From NCBI GenBank assembly GCA_963970005.1, contig CAXAMN010015313.1, forward strand, positions 35,040 through 99,039: a stretch of DNA of 64,000 bases, read 5' to 3'. Origin of the DNA: Durusdinium trenchii. Taxonomy: Eukaryota > Sar > Dinophyceae > Suessiales > Symbiodiniaceae. Position 1 is the stretch's first letter. The number at the start of each line of letters is the position of its first letter. Below the pieces are notes generated by a model. It had not been told where the DNA came from. It saw nothing but the letters and a program-made list of their open reading frames with translations, and ran no database searches. Below, piece after piece: positions 54,601 through 64,000 of this stretch. Position numbers and translations under genes: made by a program.

Positions 54601-56627
54601 TATGTCATGCTTTCATGTTGTTAAAACAGGTTGCTTAAGGTGTCATTTAGGGACTGGTTCATGCAGCATGATGCAGCACAGGCCACAGTGAGCCGTATAC
54701 AAGTGACCATTCCTTGATACTATCATACGTATTGCCATGTATTGCCAATCCATTGCTACGTATGTTTAAACTCTGCAATACGTGTGTTGTCAGCGTTCCG
54801 TGTGCCCATGCGATCTCCAAATTCGGTGCTTTCTTGCGTTCCAAAGATTGGGGTGGGAGGATTTGCTACCATGGTGGGCACTGCTGAATGTATGAAGGGT
54901 GGGTGGCTGAACGCAAGGGTGGGTGGCCACTGCACTGTGTGACGTAGGACGTGCTCTTAAAGATGAGAACCCTGTGGCAGGATGGAAGAATTTGCTTCTT
55001 GAAAGTGAAGTAGGAGTGTGTACAACCCTCGGACTCAAACTATTATTACTCAAGTAACAACATTGGGAGTTGTTGTTTGAATCACATTGCCACCAAAGAA
55101 ATGCCAAACACAGTAACGAAAATGAATCAAGCTTTGCTGCTCTTTCCACACCATTTGTGTGCAACAAAGTTAACCAGCCATTGTCCCAACTGCTGCTGGT
55201 TGCCAACTTGCCTGCTACTACCTTAAATGCCTACCCATTCCCCGCTCCAACCTCTTCCCTGCTAGTTGGCTTCTCTGAGGTGCACAAGTCGTTAGTTCTA
55301 AGACTCTTGATTCATATTGATCGGATCCAGCAGCAAGGCCTTCAGCAGCAAGGCATTGCAAGCCTTCACGGACAAGGCCTTCTCCACCTTGGTGTGCCGC
55401 ACGAAGCTGTGCCGCGCGTGGATTGGCAGAGGGCTCGCAGAACTCGTCTTTTTGGGGGGTTTAAGAAGGGTTAGGTGTCCGAATTGTACCTCCCTTGGCC
55501 AGGAGATGGTGGAAGGGAAGCAGGGGGAGCCCTGCTTTCACCCACTCCTTGGCACAGCCTGTTTATGATGCAAATAGTGATCATCAAGGTATCATGCTCC
55601 TCCTTATCATCAGGCATGTCTTCCACAACCTAATATACCTGGACTCTCCAAAGACAAATCAAAATGGGACATGACATGACCCCATAAAAAAGACAGGTAC
55701 GACTTACCTTCCCTCTTGCACACAGCTGTCACAGCTTCCGGAAGATTCCTCCGACTTCGCCTTGTGCCAGGACTAACAAGAAGCTACTAAGGGCATCGCC
55801 ATTAGGAGCAAGGACGTCGCTAGTAGCTCCTGGCCTTACTACTAGGAACAAGAAGCTGCTAGTAGCGAGGACGCTACTAGGGTGGAGCTACAGCTATATT
55901 TGCCAATATGGACAAACCTTCCCATCCAGATCCGAACCGCCGAACCCTCCGGAAGCGATGAGAGCCGAGCTATACCCTGCAGACGAATCAATGGGACCGT
56001 TCAAATGGACCTGATTCAGACGATTCTCATCTACCACCCAGTGGTTTTCATCCGATCTGGGGAGACGAATCATCCATCTCCGCCACCTCCTGCCGTCTCC
56101 ACGGTCTCCACCGGTCTCCTTCAGTCCGTCGCCGTCCGCCAGTCCTGTGCGAGCCACTCGCTTGGGATTCGTGACCAACAAATCATCGCCTCAGCACGGG
56201 GCAAACGACACAGACGTCTGCGACGTCTGCAGACCAAGTGACACCCGGTGTTTTGGGTACGTTTAGCATGGGAAACGCGGCGAACACAAAGGGCCCCACG
56301 CACCTGTTGGAATCAGCTGATTGCAGCTTGAAGGGTCTACTTTCGAGCGATCCCTTCCGCAAAAGCCAGCGGTATCGAACTTCCTCCCCTGCCAGACGCT
56401 CCGGACCCTGGGCAGAAAAAAAGACGAAACACCTGGTGCAGCGTTCGAGGCAAAAACAGGTGGAGTCAGGGTGCCATGCTCAAGGGAGTCGACCTGGACC
56501 TCGTACCTCGATTTTCCCCAGTCGTACCTGTTTTGTAAGGGGCTCATGTCACGTCCCATGTTCTATACCTTAACGTCCGGTCAGTCGAGTCCTTCGATTT
56601 CGGGAGTTTTGTCGGAGTGTGACCTCT
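54601..56627. other. No confident gene
   Basis: A GCCTT-rich stretch near 55325-55385 gives a KAFSSKALQAFTDKAF-like frame, which looks like repeat translation. Frames up to about 143 codons elsewhere are not recognised. Confidence 0.35.
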
Positions 56628-56754
56628 CCCTAGACACCGACCCGTTTTCGTACCTCCTCAGGTTCGGTAGGACCTGGCACCCCGGGCCGTCGTCCCACCT
56701 TCACCGAACCGAAGTTCGGTTCGGAGGCCGGTACGAAAACGGAGGCCTATAGGG
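56628..56754. mobile_element. CCC...GGG MITE, subfamily C
   Basis: Left CCCTAGACACCGACCCGTTT then TCGTACCTCC; right GGTACGAAAACGGAGG then CCTATAGGG. The right hairpin ACCGAACCGAAGTTCGGTTCGG is strong. Flanks TCT and TAT match at two of three. Confidence 0.8.
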
Positions 56755-57514
56755 TATCTTTTGATCCAAAGACCCAAAAACATATCAAATGGTTGAACGG
56801 AATGCACCAAACACCCCGTGGGACTGGCATATGATACATGACTCCAAATCAATTCAGGGGTCAACCATGGTCAACCTATCTTCCTGCCCCATGAAGTGCA
56901 GCTTCTGCCACAGTCCTACCCTAACAACTGCTGCCGAGACACCCACAATCCTGAGTGAACGAGATTCGTTTCGAAACGATCTCATGCCCCGTTCGGGCTC
57001 CAAACGTCCTTCGATTCCATTTCCTAAGAAGGTGGTTAGACCATCTTAGACTCACAAACCCACTCAACCACCTTCAAAACGGAGGTACTATCTGATTTGA
57101 AGTGGGAACGGAGCCCATCATTCATCATCCATCACTTCTCCCACCAATTTTAAATGAATGTACGGACGGAGCCCCGAAACAAGTGACATGTGTTTCTTGT
57201 TTTTGCAGTGCCAGCCACTTCCTATTCTAAAGGATTTCAAAAAAGCCTAAAAAAGCCATAGGTTCCAAGTAGAACTGTTTCTACTTGGGCCTGGGTTGTT
57301 TCTATTTATACTAAATACATGTATACAGATCTCTTGGGATCCATGATCCACCGCCCACTTCCCGGACCGACCCTTCCAGTTCCGGCGATCGTCCTCCAGA
57401 AGCAGACATGTCTGTCCGGGCTTTTGGACGATCTGTGGCTCCACAATCACACTAGGCCAACGAATTTCCCGATCATGAGCCATTATAATTAGACCTCATA
57501 AACCCACACTCCCG
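56755..57514. other. No gene seen
   Basis: Short frames only; an imperfect inverted pair GAAGGTGGTTAGACC and CAACCACCTTC lies at 57029-57072. Confidence 0.4.
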
Positions 57515-57600
57515 AAAACTAATGTGTTGACCCTGACAATGGCCCCTGAAAGACTGTTTTCCTCTACCAACCAATGGTTTTCAGGGTCCATGTTAGTTTT
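57515..57600. mobile_element. Short inverted-repeat element, AACATGGACCCTGA family
   Basis: The ends AAAACTAATGTGTTGACCCTG and CAGGGTCCATGTTAGTTTT pair with a 2-bp indel. The interior TTTTCCTCTACCAACCAATG is shared with 12176-12260. Confidence 0.7.
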
Positions 57601-58558
57601 CCACGGGGCAACTCTTATATCCTTCATGCATCCTTCCCTCTCTGCCTTTCCCTAAGACCAAATCGCCTGACTCAAACCTCTTCTCCTCTCCCTTGTCACC
57701 CACACCAAGCGTGTTTTCCACGAAAACCGCTCGCTCTCGCCCTCTCGCCACCGAGCTCTCTCGCTCTCTGCCGGATACAGCGCGCTGTAACCCAGCGTCT
57801 GGACCTGATCACCAACTTCTGCTTGGAACTTGGAGTAAGCATCCCAATCATCCTGGGCCACGGGCGATGCATGTGCGATGGATGCCATGGCATATTCACA
57901 TCCTCGCCGCCACTGGGCGGTGTATCCATCACGGCGATGGATTCACATCGTGTGATGTTGAAGCCGACTGATTTGCACGAGACAACATCACGTACTTCAA
58001 GCTGCTGCAAAAAAGTGGACAAACAATGAAAAACATGGGTACAGTTCTCTTTCAGCGAGGACTGGTGCACATCCAGCCTGGTCAAAGGGATCCTCAATGG
58101 AGACGAAGGGGTACTTGCTGATCCAGTCCTTCAGCGCTCTACCGCTGCTTCACGCCCACGCCTACTGCGCTCTTCAGAGCAACCACGCTTCAAAAACCAC
58201 TTGAAGCGCTGGGTGCTGCCCACAGCTCACACAAATTTTGGGGTAGTTGGGGATGTTTCTCTGACAAGGACCAAGTCCCTTACACTGCCTGAAAGAATCA
58301 TGGAAGTGGATGGCCCCTTGGATGACGATGTTCTTCTACAAACAGGTGCTGAACTCCTATTCCATGATGAATTCCTCGAGGCATTAAATGAAGTCTTACC
58401 TCTGGACACTGGAAAGTACCAAAATCGGCACCCATCGGTACCCAAACGACCTGTTTTCGGACATGTTCCGAGAGATTCCCCGGACCGGGACATGTTTTCC
58501 AGTGTTCGAGTCCCAGTTGTGAACTTAGTCGACTCATGAGCCCACCTTACCAATAGTA
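57601..58558. other. No confident gene
   Basis: A plus frame of 151 codons (57574-58029) and opposing minus frames of similar length; no motif. Confidence 0.35.
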
Positions 58559-58680
58559 GGGGTCTAGGTTGTTCCCTCCTGATGGTCGTTACCGGAACTT
58601 GTCGTACATACGAAACCAGGTCTTTCATGGTCGTTGCCTGGAGCTTTGGACCTCCGAGCAACGGAATGCTCCTGGACCCC
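58559..58680 (+). mobile_element. Diverged CCC...GGG MITE, subfamily A variant
   Basis: Inner ends GGGGTCTAGG and CCTGGACCCC match at 9 of 10. CGTACATACGAAACCAGGTC and CTCCGAGCAACGGAATG tie it to 37815-37934 and 46406-46532. The outer tips are lost. Confidence 0.65.
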
Positions 58681-59226
58681 CCAGCTGGGCTTGGCTGTGC
58701 CTGCGCCCCAGACATGCGCCGACTACGGGCTGTACAAATGGTCAACCTGGGTCGGTGAACACCTGCACATGTAGCTGAACATCGGGGTCCTTGTAGTAGG
58801 CGATCATCTCATCAGCAGTCTTCTTCATGCTGTCTGGGCCTTGTAGAGCGCAAGTGTGCAACTTGCATCATACTCCAATTTGTCCCATAGGGTTGGCCTG
58901 TCAGGTGGACACTAGCCCCAGCCAAAACCAGCCCTACATAGCCCAGCTTCACCCGAATGGAGGGGGGCGGTCTGGAGCGAAGGTGGACGTCTGCTCTTCA
59001 ACCGAAAGGTGGTAGAACAATGTTCGAACATATAAGGCAGTTCATAAAGCTCCCATCCAATTCGTAGAGTCATGGACCAAGAACTTGGGGGGGAGTGAAT
59101 TCTCTGGGCACTGCCGGGTTTTGATCCCGAGGGGGGGGTTGGTGCGTCGCGTCGGAAGGCACCCCCAAAGGGTTGGAAGACTGGAACGATCCGTCCGGTT
59201 GAAGGTTATCCACTGTAAAACCGCCG

Positions 59227-59271
59227 TAGCTCAGAGGGTGGATCCATAGAGGGTGAATAGTTCGAACATCC
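59227..59271 (+). promoter_or_regulatory. tRNA-like A-box and B-box pair (possible SINE head)
   Basis: TAGCTCAGAGGG at 59227-59238 matches the RNA polymerase III A-box pattern TRGCNNAGYGG apart from small deviations. AGTTCGAACATCC at 59259-59271 resembles the B-box GTTCGANNCC. The spacing is too short for a complete tRNA and no acceptor stem closes, so this is at most a tRNA relic or SINE promoter. Confidence 0.3.
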
Positions 59272-60424
59272 TTTCATCTTTCATACACCTGTTGCCCTAC
59301 AAGTTGTGACCTGAGGGGCCTGCCGGCCTGGAGAGATTGATTTGAAGACCGATCACGTCGCACAAGAACAAACACTTCATGATACTTCATCGTGTGAAAC
59401 CCTAGGCCTGACCGGAAACACAAATAGAACGCTATACAGTTTGGGTCCCACCGCAAACATCAAGTACAAACACAACATCCGGCCTCCTCCACTGGGTGCC
59501 TCCAAGCACATCCCCATCCTTCTGCACAATAAGCCGCCCAAAGTCGTCTGGCTCCCGAGCCAGTTCCCTGGAATAAGGTTAAAATAGGTTAAACCTTTGT
59601 CCACCTGTTCTTGTCTCTCCAATCCCCCTAGCCCAAGAGGCTCTTGCAGAATAAAGCTTAACCCTCCGCGCCAAAAAAGGTGGTCGGCTCCCTCCGTCTC
59701 CCACCTCCGCCATTCGGCCTCCAGTCCTCCCAGATCCCCGGAAAGCGCCCCGTTCTCCCAGCCCACTCGTTCTCCCAGCCCTCCCACTGACTCAGTGCTC
59801 CCCACTGCTGGGGTTCTTGAAGTCCAAGTCATATTTCTTGGTCTCAGCGCCTCAGATCCGGTCGATCGGGTCCACCGGTGAGTTCCCGTGGTGAAACCAC
59901 CAAGATCGAGGACCCCCCCCGGGCCTAGGGGGCGCCTTTTATTATAGGAGTCCTGGGGGGCGCCCATGATTCCCATGAACTCACCTGGCTGGGTCCAGGT
60001 GAGCCATAGTAACCCACAGCCGCTTCCAGTGCATCCAGCCTCCACTACACCAGGAAACCACATGTTGCAACAGATATTATCAATACTCAACGCCGACCAA
60101 GTCAGCGCATAATCCCAAGTTTTAGGGAACACCACCCATGTCATCCCACTTCCCTACCATAACCATGATATGGATTAAAGATGATGTTTCAGCTTCACCT
60201 TAATTCTTCAACCTCTTCGCGTCCTTCGCGTGCTCCTTCTCCGTGCTCCGTGGTTCGCGACCAACGGATCTCACCGAGCCGCTGTAGAACTCCGAAGCGG
60301 CCACGTCGGTACCGATCTTCACCTGGCCAGACCGTGACGGGTCACCGACGTACTAACCGTCTCGGCTCTTACGTCGAACCGCGTACTGAACCGCGCGCTT
60401 CCTTCGGTGGTGAAGGTGGGACGA
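59272..60424. other. No confident gene
   Basis: A minus frame of 255 codons (60144-59377), Gly/Trp/Leu-rich, lacks motifs and is opposed by plus frames; not called. Confidence 0.3.
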
Positions 60425-60508
60425 GTCCTGGGGGCCGGTGACGTGCCAGCCGGTCGGGTCCAGCCATACCGTACCATTTCGGAGGTACGACGAAGTCGGT
60501 GTATAGGG
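60425..60508. mobile_element. Right-half fragment of a CCC...GGG MITE, subfamily C
   Basis: GGTCGGGTCCAGCCATACCG through GGAGGTACGACGAAGTCGG to TGTATAGGG matches the right half of 27528-27639. The left half is not recognisable. Confidence 0.55.
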
Positions 60509-62050
60509 AAAGGAAGGAAACCCTCCCCCCTACACCCCAAAACCGCCCCGCAGGAGTCCTAGTGAGGACTGGAAGAATCTCTGCCGCCCAGCTTGCTCGA
60601 GCTCGGCCGAACTCCGGCGCCCAACTGATCGGAAGATCTGTCAGACGCAGGATGGGTGGTATCTGGATGCTCCAAAAGGCACGATGCCGACCTGTCTGCT
60701 CAAGGTGGCTTGATGCCGCCGGGGGGCGCGCCTGATGATACTTGCACTCACGTCACTCCCTAGGTTTCCTTCGGAACAACGGCCCATGACTACTCCGGAC
60801 CCCGTCGAGTCCAACGGTCCACAGGATGCGAATCCATCTGCAGCAAAACTTGGTCGCTGGATGCTCCTGAAATCCAAAAAAGAATTGTATAAATCTTGAT
60901 GGCGTTTTGCATGATCGCCAACCCAGGGCATCCAGGCAAACCACTATAGTTTGCTGGGAGTACCAGTGGTTCCAGTTTGACTGAAACTTTAGTCATGAGT
61001 CTTTATACAGTGGCTGCCTAGGATCCTCTGGGCACCCTCTTGATCCTATAGGATCCCTTGATGCTTCAGGTTCTTCCAATGCGATCCATTTTTTGAGATC
61101 GATCCATACGATGTTCCAATTTATATTATGATGTAACCCCCCAAAGAGTGGACAATCTTGAAAACAACAGAAGCAAATCCATCATCATCCATCCATATAA
61201 TGATCCCTCTATGATCCCTAGTGCTCCCTGAAAACCGCGGTGTTCTCCATTTCTCTTGCGCCAATGCTCGGCCTTTGCGGCATGGCCGGACTTCTCTATC
61301 GCCTCCATCAGCACATCCAAGGCCTCCCAGATCCGCCGCGCCGGAGGTTTCGGCGAACGAACTCGAGCCCCGAAGGAGTCGCGCTCGTCCCCTCGGAGTC
61401 GCGGCGCCGCGAAGCAAACAGTGCTTGCCATTGACACCTCCGTGTTCGTCGGCCGAAGGGGTCAATGAAATCCGTGGTTTTTTCTTTGACCTAAAGACTT
61501 TGGATCGGACTAGGTCGACGATTTTTTAAGTGATTTTGGAAGGCTATGCTGGTTTCAACCTGCAGGATTCGTCAGGATTCGTACAGGCAGCCAGTCACTC
61601 TCTTTGTTTAAAATATGGTGAACTTTAGGGGAACCTTGTCACACCTTTGAAGCCTCCGTAACAAAAAGGATGCATAAATCAACATGTCATGACTGTTGGA
61701 TTTGCTTTAAGAATATAGTTGTTAAAAACAAAAAAAACACACACATACATCCAAATAGCATCAAATCACCCTTTGGCAAAACCAGGTCAAGGATTTGGAC
61801 ACATTTGCTGGTGTAAACTGTACACACGTCTCTGGCCTGACCAAAACTGCACCCACATGTCTCTCGGACAGAATCACTGGTTCAGAACCAGGAGAAACCT
61901 TGGAACGTTGGGACGAAGATGAGGTGCAACCAAACAACCCACCTCCGACCCTCTGGGGGCGCCGGGCAGTTGGGCGACGCACCGACGGACCGATCCGTCG
62001 TCCGTCGTCCGGCCTCGTTGTTGTCTTGGACGCTCGGGGCGAAGCCTCGT
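60509..62050. other. No gene seen
   Basis: Frames up to 114 codons on both strands; none recognised. Small GATCC palindromes near 61028-61062. Confidence 0.35.
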
Positions 62051-62057
62051 CGGTCGG

Positions 62058-62160
62058 ACCGAACCGAAGCGGTTCGCGGTTCGGGACCGAAAACGGGTCG
62101 GTGTAGGGAAAGGGATCCGTTTTCGTACCGAACCGAAGCGGTTGGGTACTTCTGGGACCG
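62058..62160. mobile_element. Rearranged CCC...GGG MITE pieces, subfamily C
   Basis: A right half (ACCGAACCGAAGCGGTTCG to GAAAACGGGTCGGTGTAGGG, ending 62107) is followed by a second partial module (ATCCGTTTTCGTACCGAACC, then GAAGCGGTTGGGTAC). It looks like two truncated copies side by side. Confidence 0.5.
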
Positions 62161-63821
62161 GAGATGCAAAACACATCCAAAAATCAGCTGGTGCTCATCA
62201 ATTCAGCACGGGCTGTTTGCTGCTTGCAAAACACACTGAGGGCAACGCCGCCCTCGTCGCCCACGTTGCATGCGTCCTCGCACAAACATCAAGAGCTGCA
62301 AGGTGATGCGCCCATATATATATATATACCAAGTAGAGGTGACCCACCGAAAGGACAAAAGGGGTCCTGACAAACGAGCAATGCTAAGGTCTAAGGTTGC
62401 TACAGCAGCAACAGGCGCTTTCTAATCAGTGATCAAAATTGCACTTCAATTCGCCTGGATACACAAGGTCGTGCTGGTAGAGGATTTACAATCACCCCAA
62501 GCTTCTAAAACAGGCAGATGTCAGAGTCTGACTGCCTCAGATTCCCGTACCGAGCACAGACACACACACACACACACTGCTTGTCTTTAGTAGGGGAAAC
62601 CAATCCCCAAAAAGGTTTTGCGGGTTATCCACTTTTCCTGGGTAGGGATGTTCTCACCTGATTCACACCAGCTACCAAGCCCACATACACCACATGAGAG
62701 AACCTTGCCGGATCGTCCTGGCCGTACTTCTTCTTAATGACGCTCTTCAAGTTGTGATAGACCTTCACCAGCCCGGCACCCCCGGCCAAATCGTGACATT
62801 GTCACTTTGAAGCATTGCGGCGATCTAGACCCCTTGCATGTAATGTGGCAAAGGATGTGAGTTGTTCAAGGGTGGTTTTGTTTTTGTTGCCGACCCTATC
62901 ATTCTTGAAGGTTTCAGATGATTTTGGGAATCAGCACTCGTATCGTTTGCCAAGCTGACAACAACTGCAAAAATCCAGCTGTTTTGAGGCAACAAAAAAC
63001 TTGCAACGTCTGAGGAAGCCCAAATATATACCTGCAACCTCGTGGTTGTGTTTTTTGGTCGGTGGTTCAAAATTTAGGTCTGTGAACCACATAAACATCC
63101 GCAACAAAAAAAACATCCGCTTAAAAAAAAACATCGGGAAACAAACGCCTTTGGTAATAAGCACCCTTAGCTTGTGTATAAACGCCGGTGGAATATTTAA
63201 AACAATCAGAAAACTAGAGAAACATCCACAGACTCAAATATGAGGCTGTGACTCCAAAGATGTGTTCACGCCGCAGAAAGAAAAATAGAACTCTGAGGAA
63301 GTTGCAGGTATATCGTCATACTTATTTTTAATATATATCAAACGATACATCCTTAAATCAATGATATATATATATATCAAGGAGAAATGGACACTGCATA
63401 ATGGAAAGAACTTGGGAAAAGGTCTGCAGTGATAAACTCATGGAAACACATGGCAGAATTAGTGATGCATGCAAACATGGGATGGTATTGTTGTTTGTTC
63501 CCGACCCTATCGCTCTTGAGGTTATCCTTACCATTAAGAGTAGCAGGTTAAGACATGTTAAAGCATGATGTCTAGCATCCTTTAAGGTCTTTAAGCTACA
63601 TACGAACAGTTTTGAATAGGTGCTCATGTGGAGTTTCCATGGCTTACAATAGCTTACTCGCTTGGGCTCCAGTCCTGCACAAGGAAACAGACCTCCGCAC
63701 CCAGGCACTCACAATCGGAATTTTCAAGAAGACACCGATCTTTCTCGGCCACAAATCCAAGGCCCCATGGATTTCTGACGAAGCGTTTGACAACGGTGAA
63801 TCCCCAAACATCCTTGTTTTT
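62161..63821. other. No gene seen; AT and CA microsatellites
   Basis: (AT)n at 62314-62329 and near 63364-63378, (CA)n at 62560-62577. The stretch 62800-63600 is AT-rich. The phrase GTTGCCGACCCTATC near 62887 recurs as GTTCCCGACCCTATC near 63498. Confidence 0.45.
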
Positions 63822-63933
63822 CCCTAAGGGTCCAGGACCATCCTGAGGATGGTCTTGGAGGTGAAAGTACTTCCATCCATGGTCTTTGGGGCCAAAGGAC
63901 ATCCGATTCGGATGGTCCTGGACCCTTATAGGG
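63822..63933 (-). mobile_element. CCC...GGG MITE, subfamily A, TTT target duplication
   Basis: Begins CCCTAAGGGTCCAGGACC and ends GGTCCTGGACCCTTATAGGG, with TTT on both sides. The left end is of the CCCTAAGGG type (normally the right end), while the interior reads in the forward order (GATGGTCTTGGAGG, GTGAAAGTACTTCC). It is therefore a copy with two right-type ends. Confidence 0.88.
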
Positions 63934-64000
63934 TTTGGAACTTGACAGCACCTCCAGATCTGTCCCGACTGCCTGAACCAAGGCTTCACCGGAAAGGATC

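Noticed and set aside
59100-59160. tRNA T-arm-like CGGGTTTTGATCCCG
   Set aside because: No matching D-arm, anticodon arm or acceptor stem nearby.
59377-60144. 255-codon minus-strand frame as a gene
   Set aside because: Gly/Trp/Leu-rich with no recognisable domain; the opposite strand is partly open too.

Overview
The window looks like nuclear DNA of a gene-poor, repeat-rich eukaryote. There are no bacterial operons and no ribosome-binding-site logic. Long non-coding stretches are packed with minisatellites, microsatellites and very short inverted-repeat elements, and the only long uninterrupted coding block is a tyrosine-recombinase retroelement. The style best fits a dinoflagellate, probably of Symbiodiniaceae type. 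That is inference: no spliced-leader gene, rRNA or recognisable host gene is present to prove it.

Layout. 1-2.5 kb: a 13-bp minisatellite in two blocks around a frameshifted, unidentified coding remnant (minus strand), followed by a 48-bp hairpin-forming tandem repeat (2.5-2.9 kb) and a cluster of GCGCCTGCCACGAA motifs in both orientations (3.0-3.85 kb). 4.0-5.7 kb: a decayed minus-strand coding region ending in a Cys/His-rich motif, then a 61-bp tandem repeat. 6-20 kb: non-coding, with many short inverted-repeat elements and one decayed coding region (13.2-14.0 kb) that has a methyltransferase motif-X-like segment. 20.1-20.65 kb: a degenerate tandem repeat and an assembly gap of 10 N.

20.67-26.86 kb, minus strand: a coding-complete DIRS-like retroelement. 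In transcription order it carries a gag-like ORF, a polyprotein with reverse transcriptase, RNase H and a methyltransferase-like domain, a tyrosine recombinase, and a fourth ORF for a basic protein with hydrophobic segments. The ORFs are closely packed: 14 nt between ORF1 and ORF2, then a 56-nt and a 12-nt step between the following ATGs and stops. The expected division of labour is particle formation, cDNA synthesis and recombinase-mediated integration. The fourth protein has no assigned role.

27-64 kb: again gene-poor. It holds most of a family of about 85-130 bp elements whose ends read CCC...GGG. I bound about 20 copies plus several fragments in the whole window, and 14 copies have exact 3-bp direct repeats at their ends. 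This looks like a non-autonomous DNA transposon (MITE) family with modular two-hairpin interiors, and it is the main undescribed-looking system here. Other, smaller inverted-repeat families accompany it. Two more minus-strand coding remnants occur at 43.4-44.6 kb (multi-membrane-span protein, two single-base frameshifts) and 51.2-51.9 kb. An AT-rich three-copy tandem repeat lies at 50.3-51.1 kb and a 9-bp repeat at 52.5-52.6 kb.

No host gene is called with confidence. Introns, if present, cannot be resolved by eye, so short exons may be missed.
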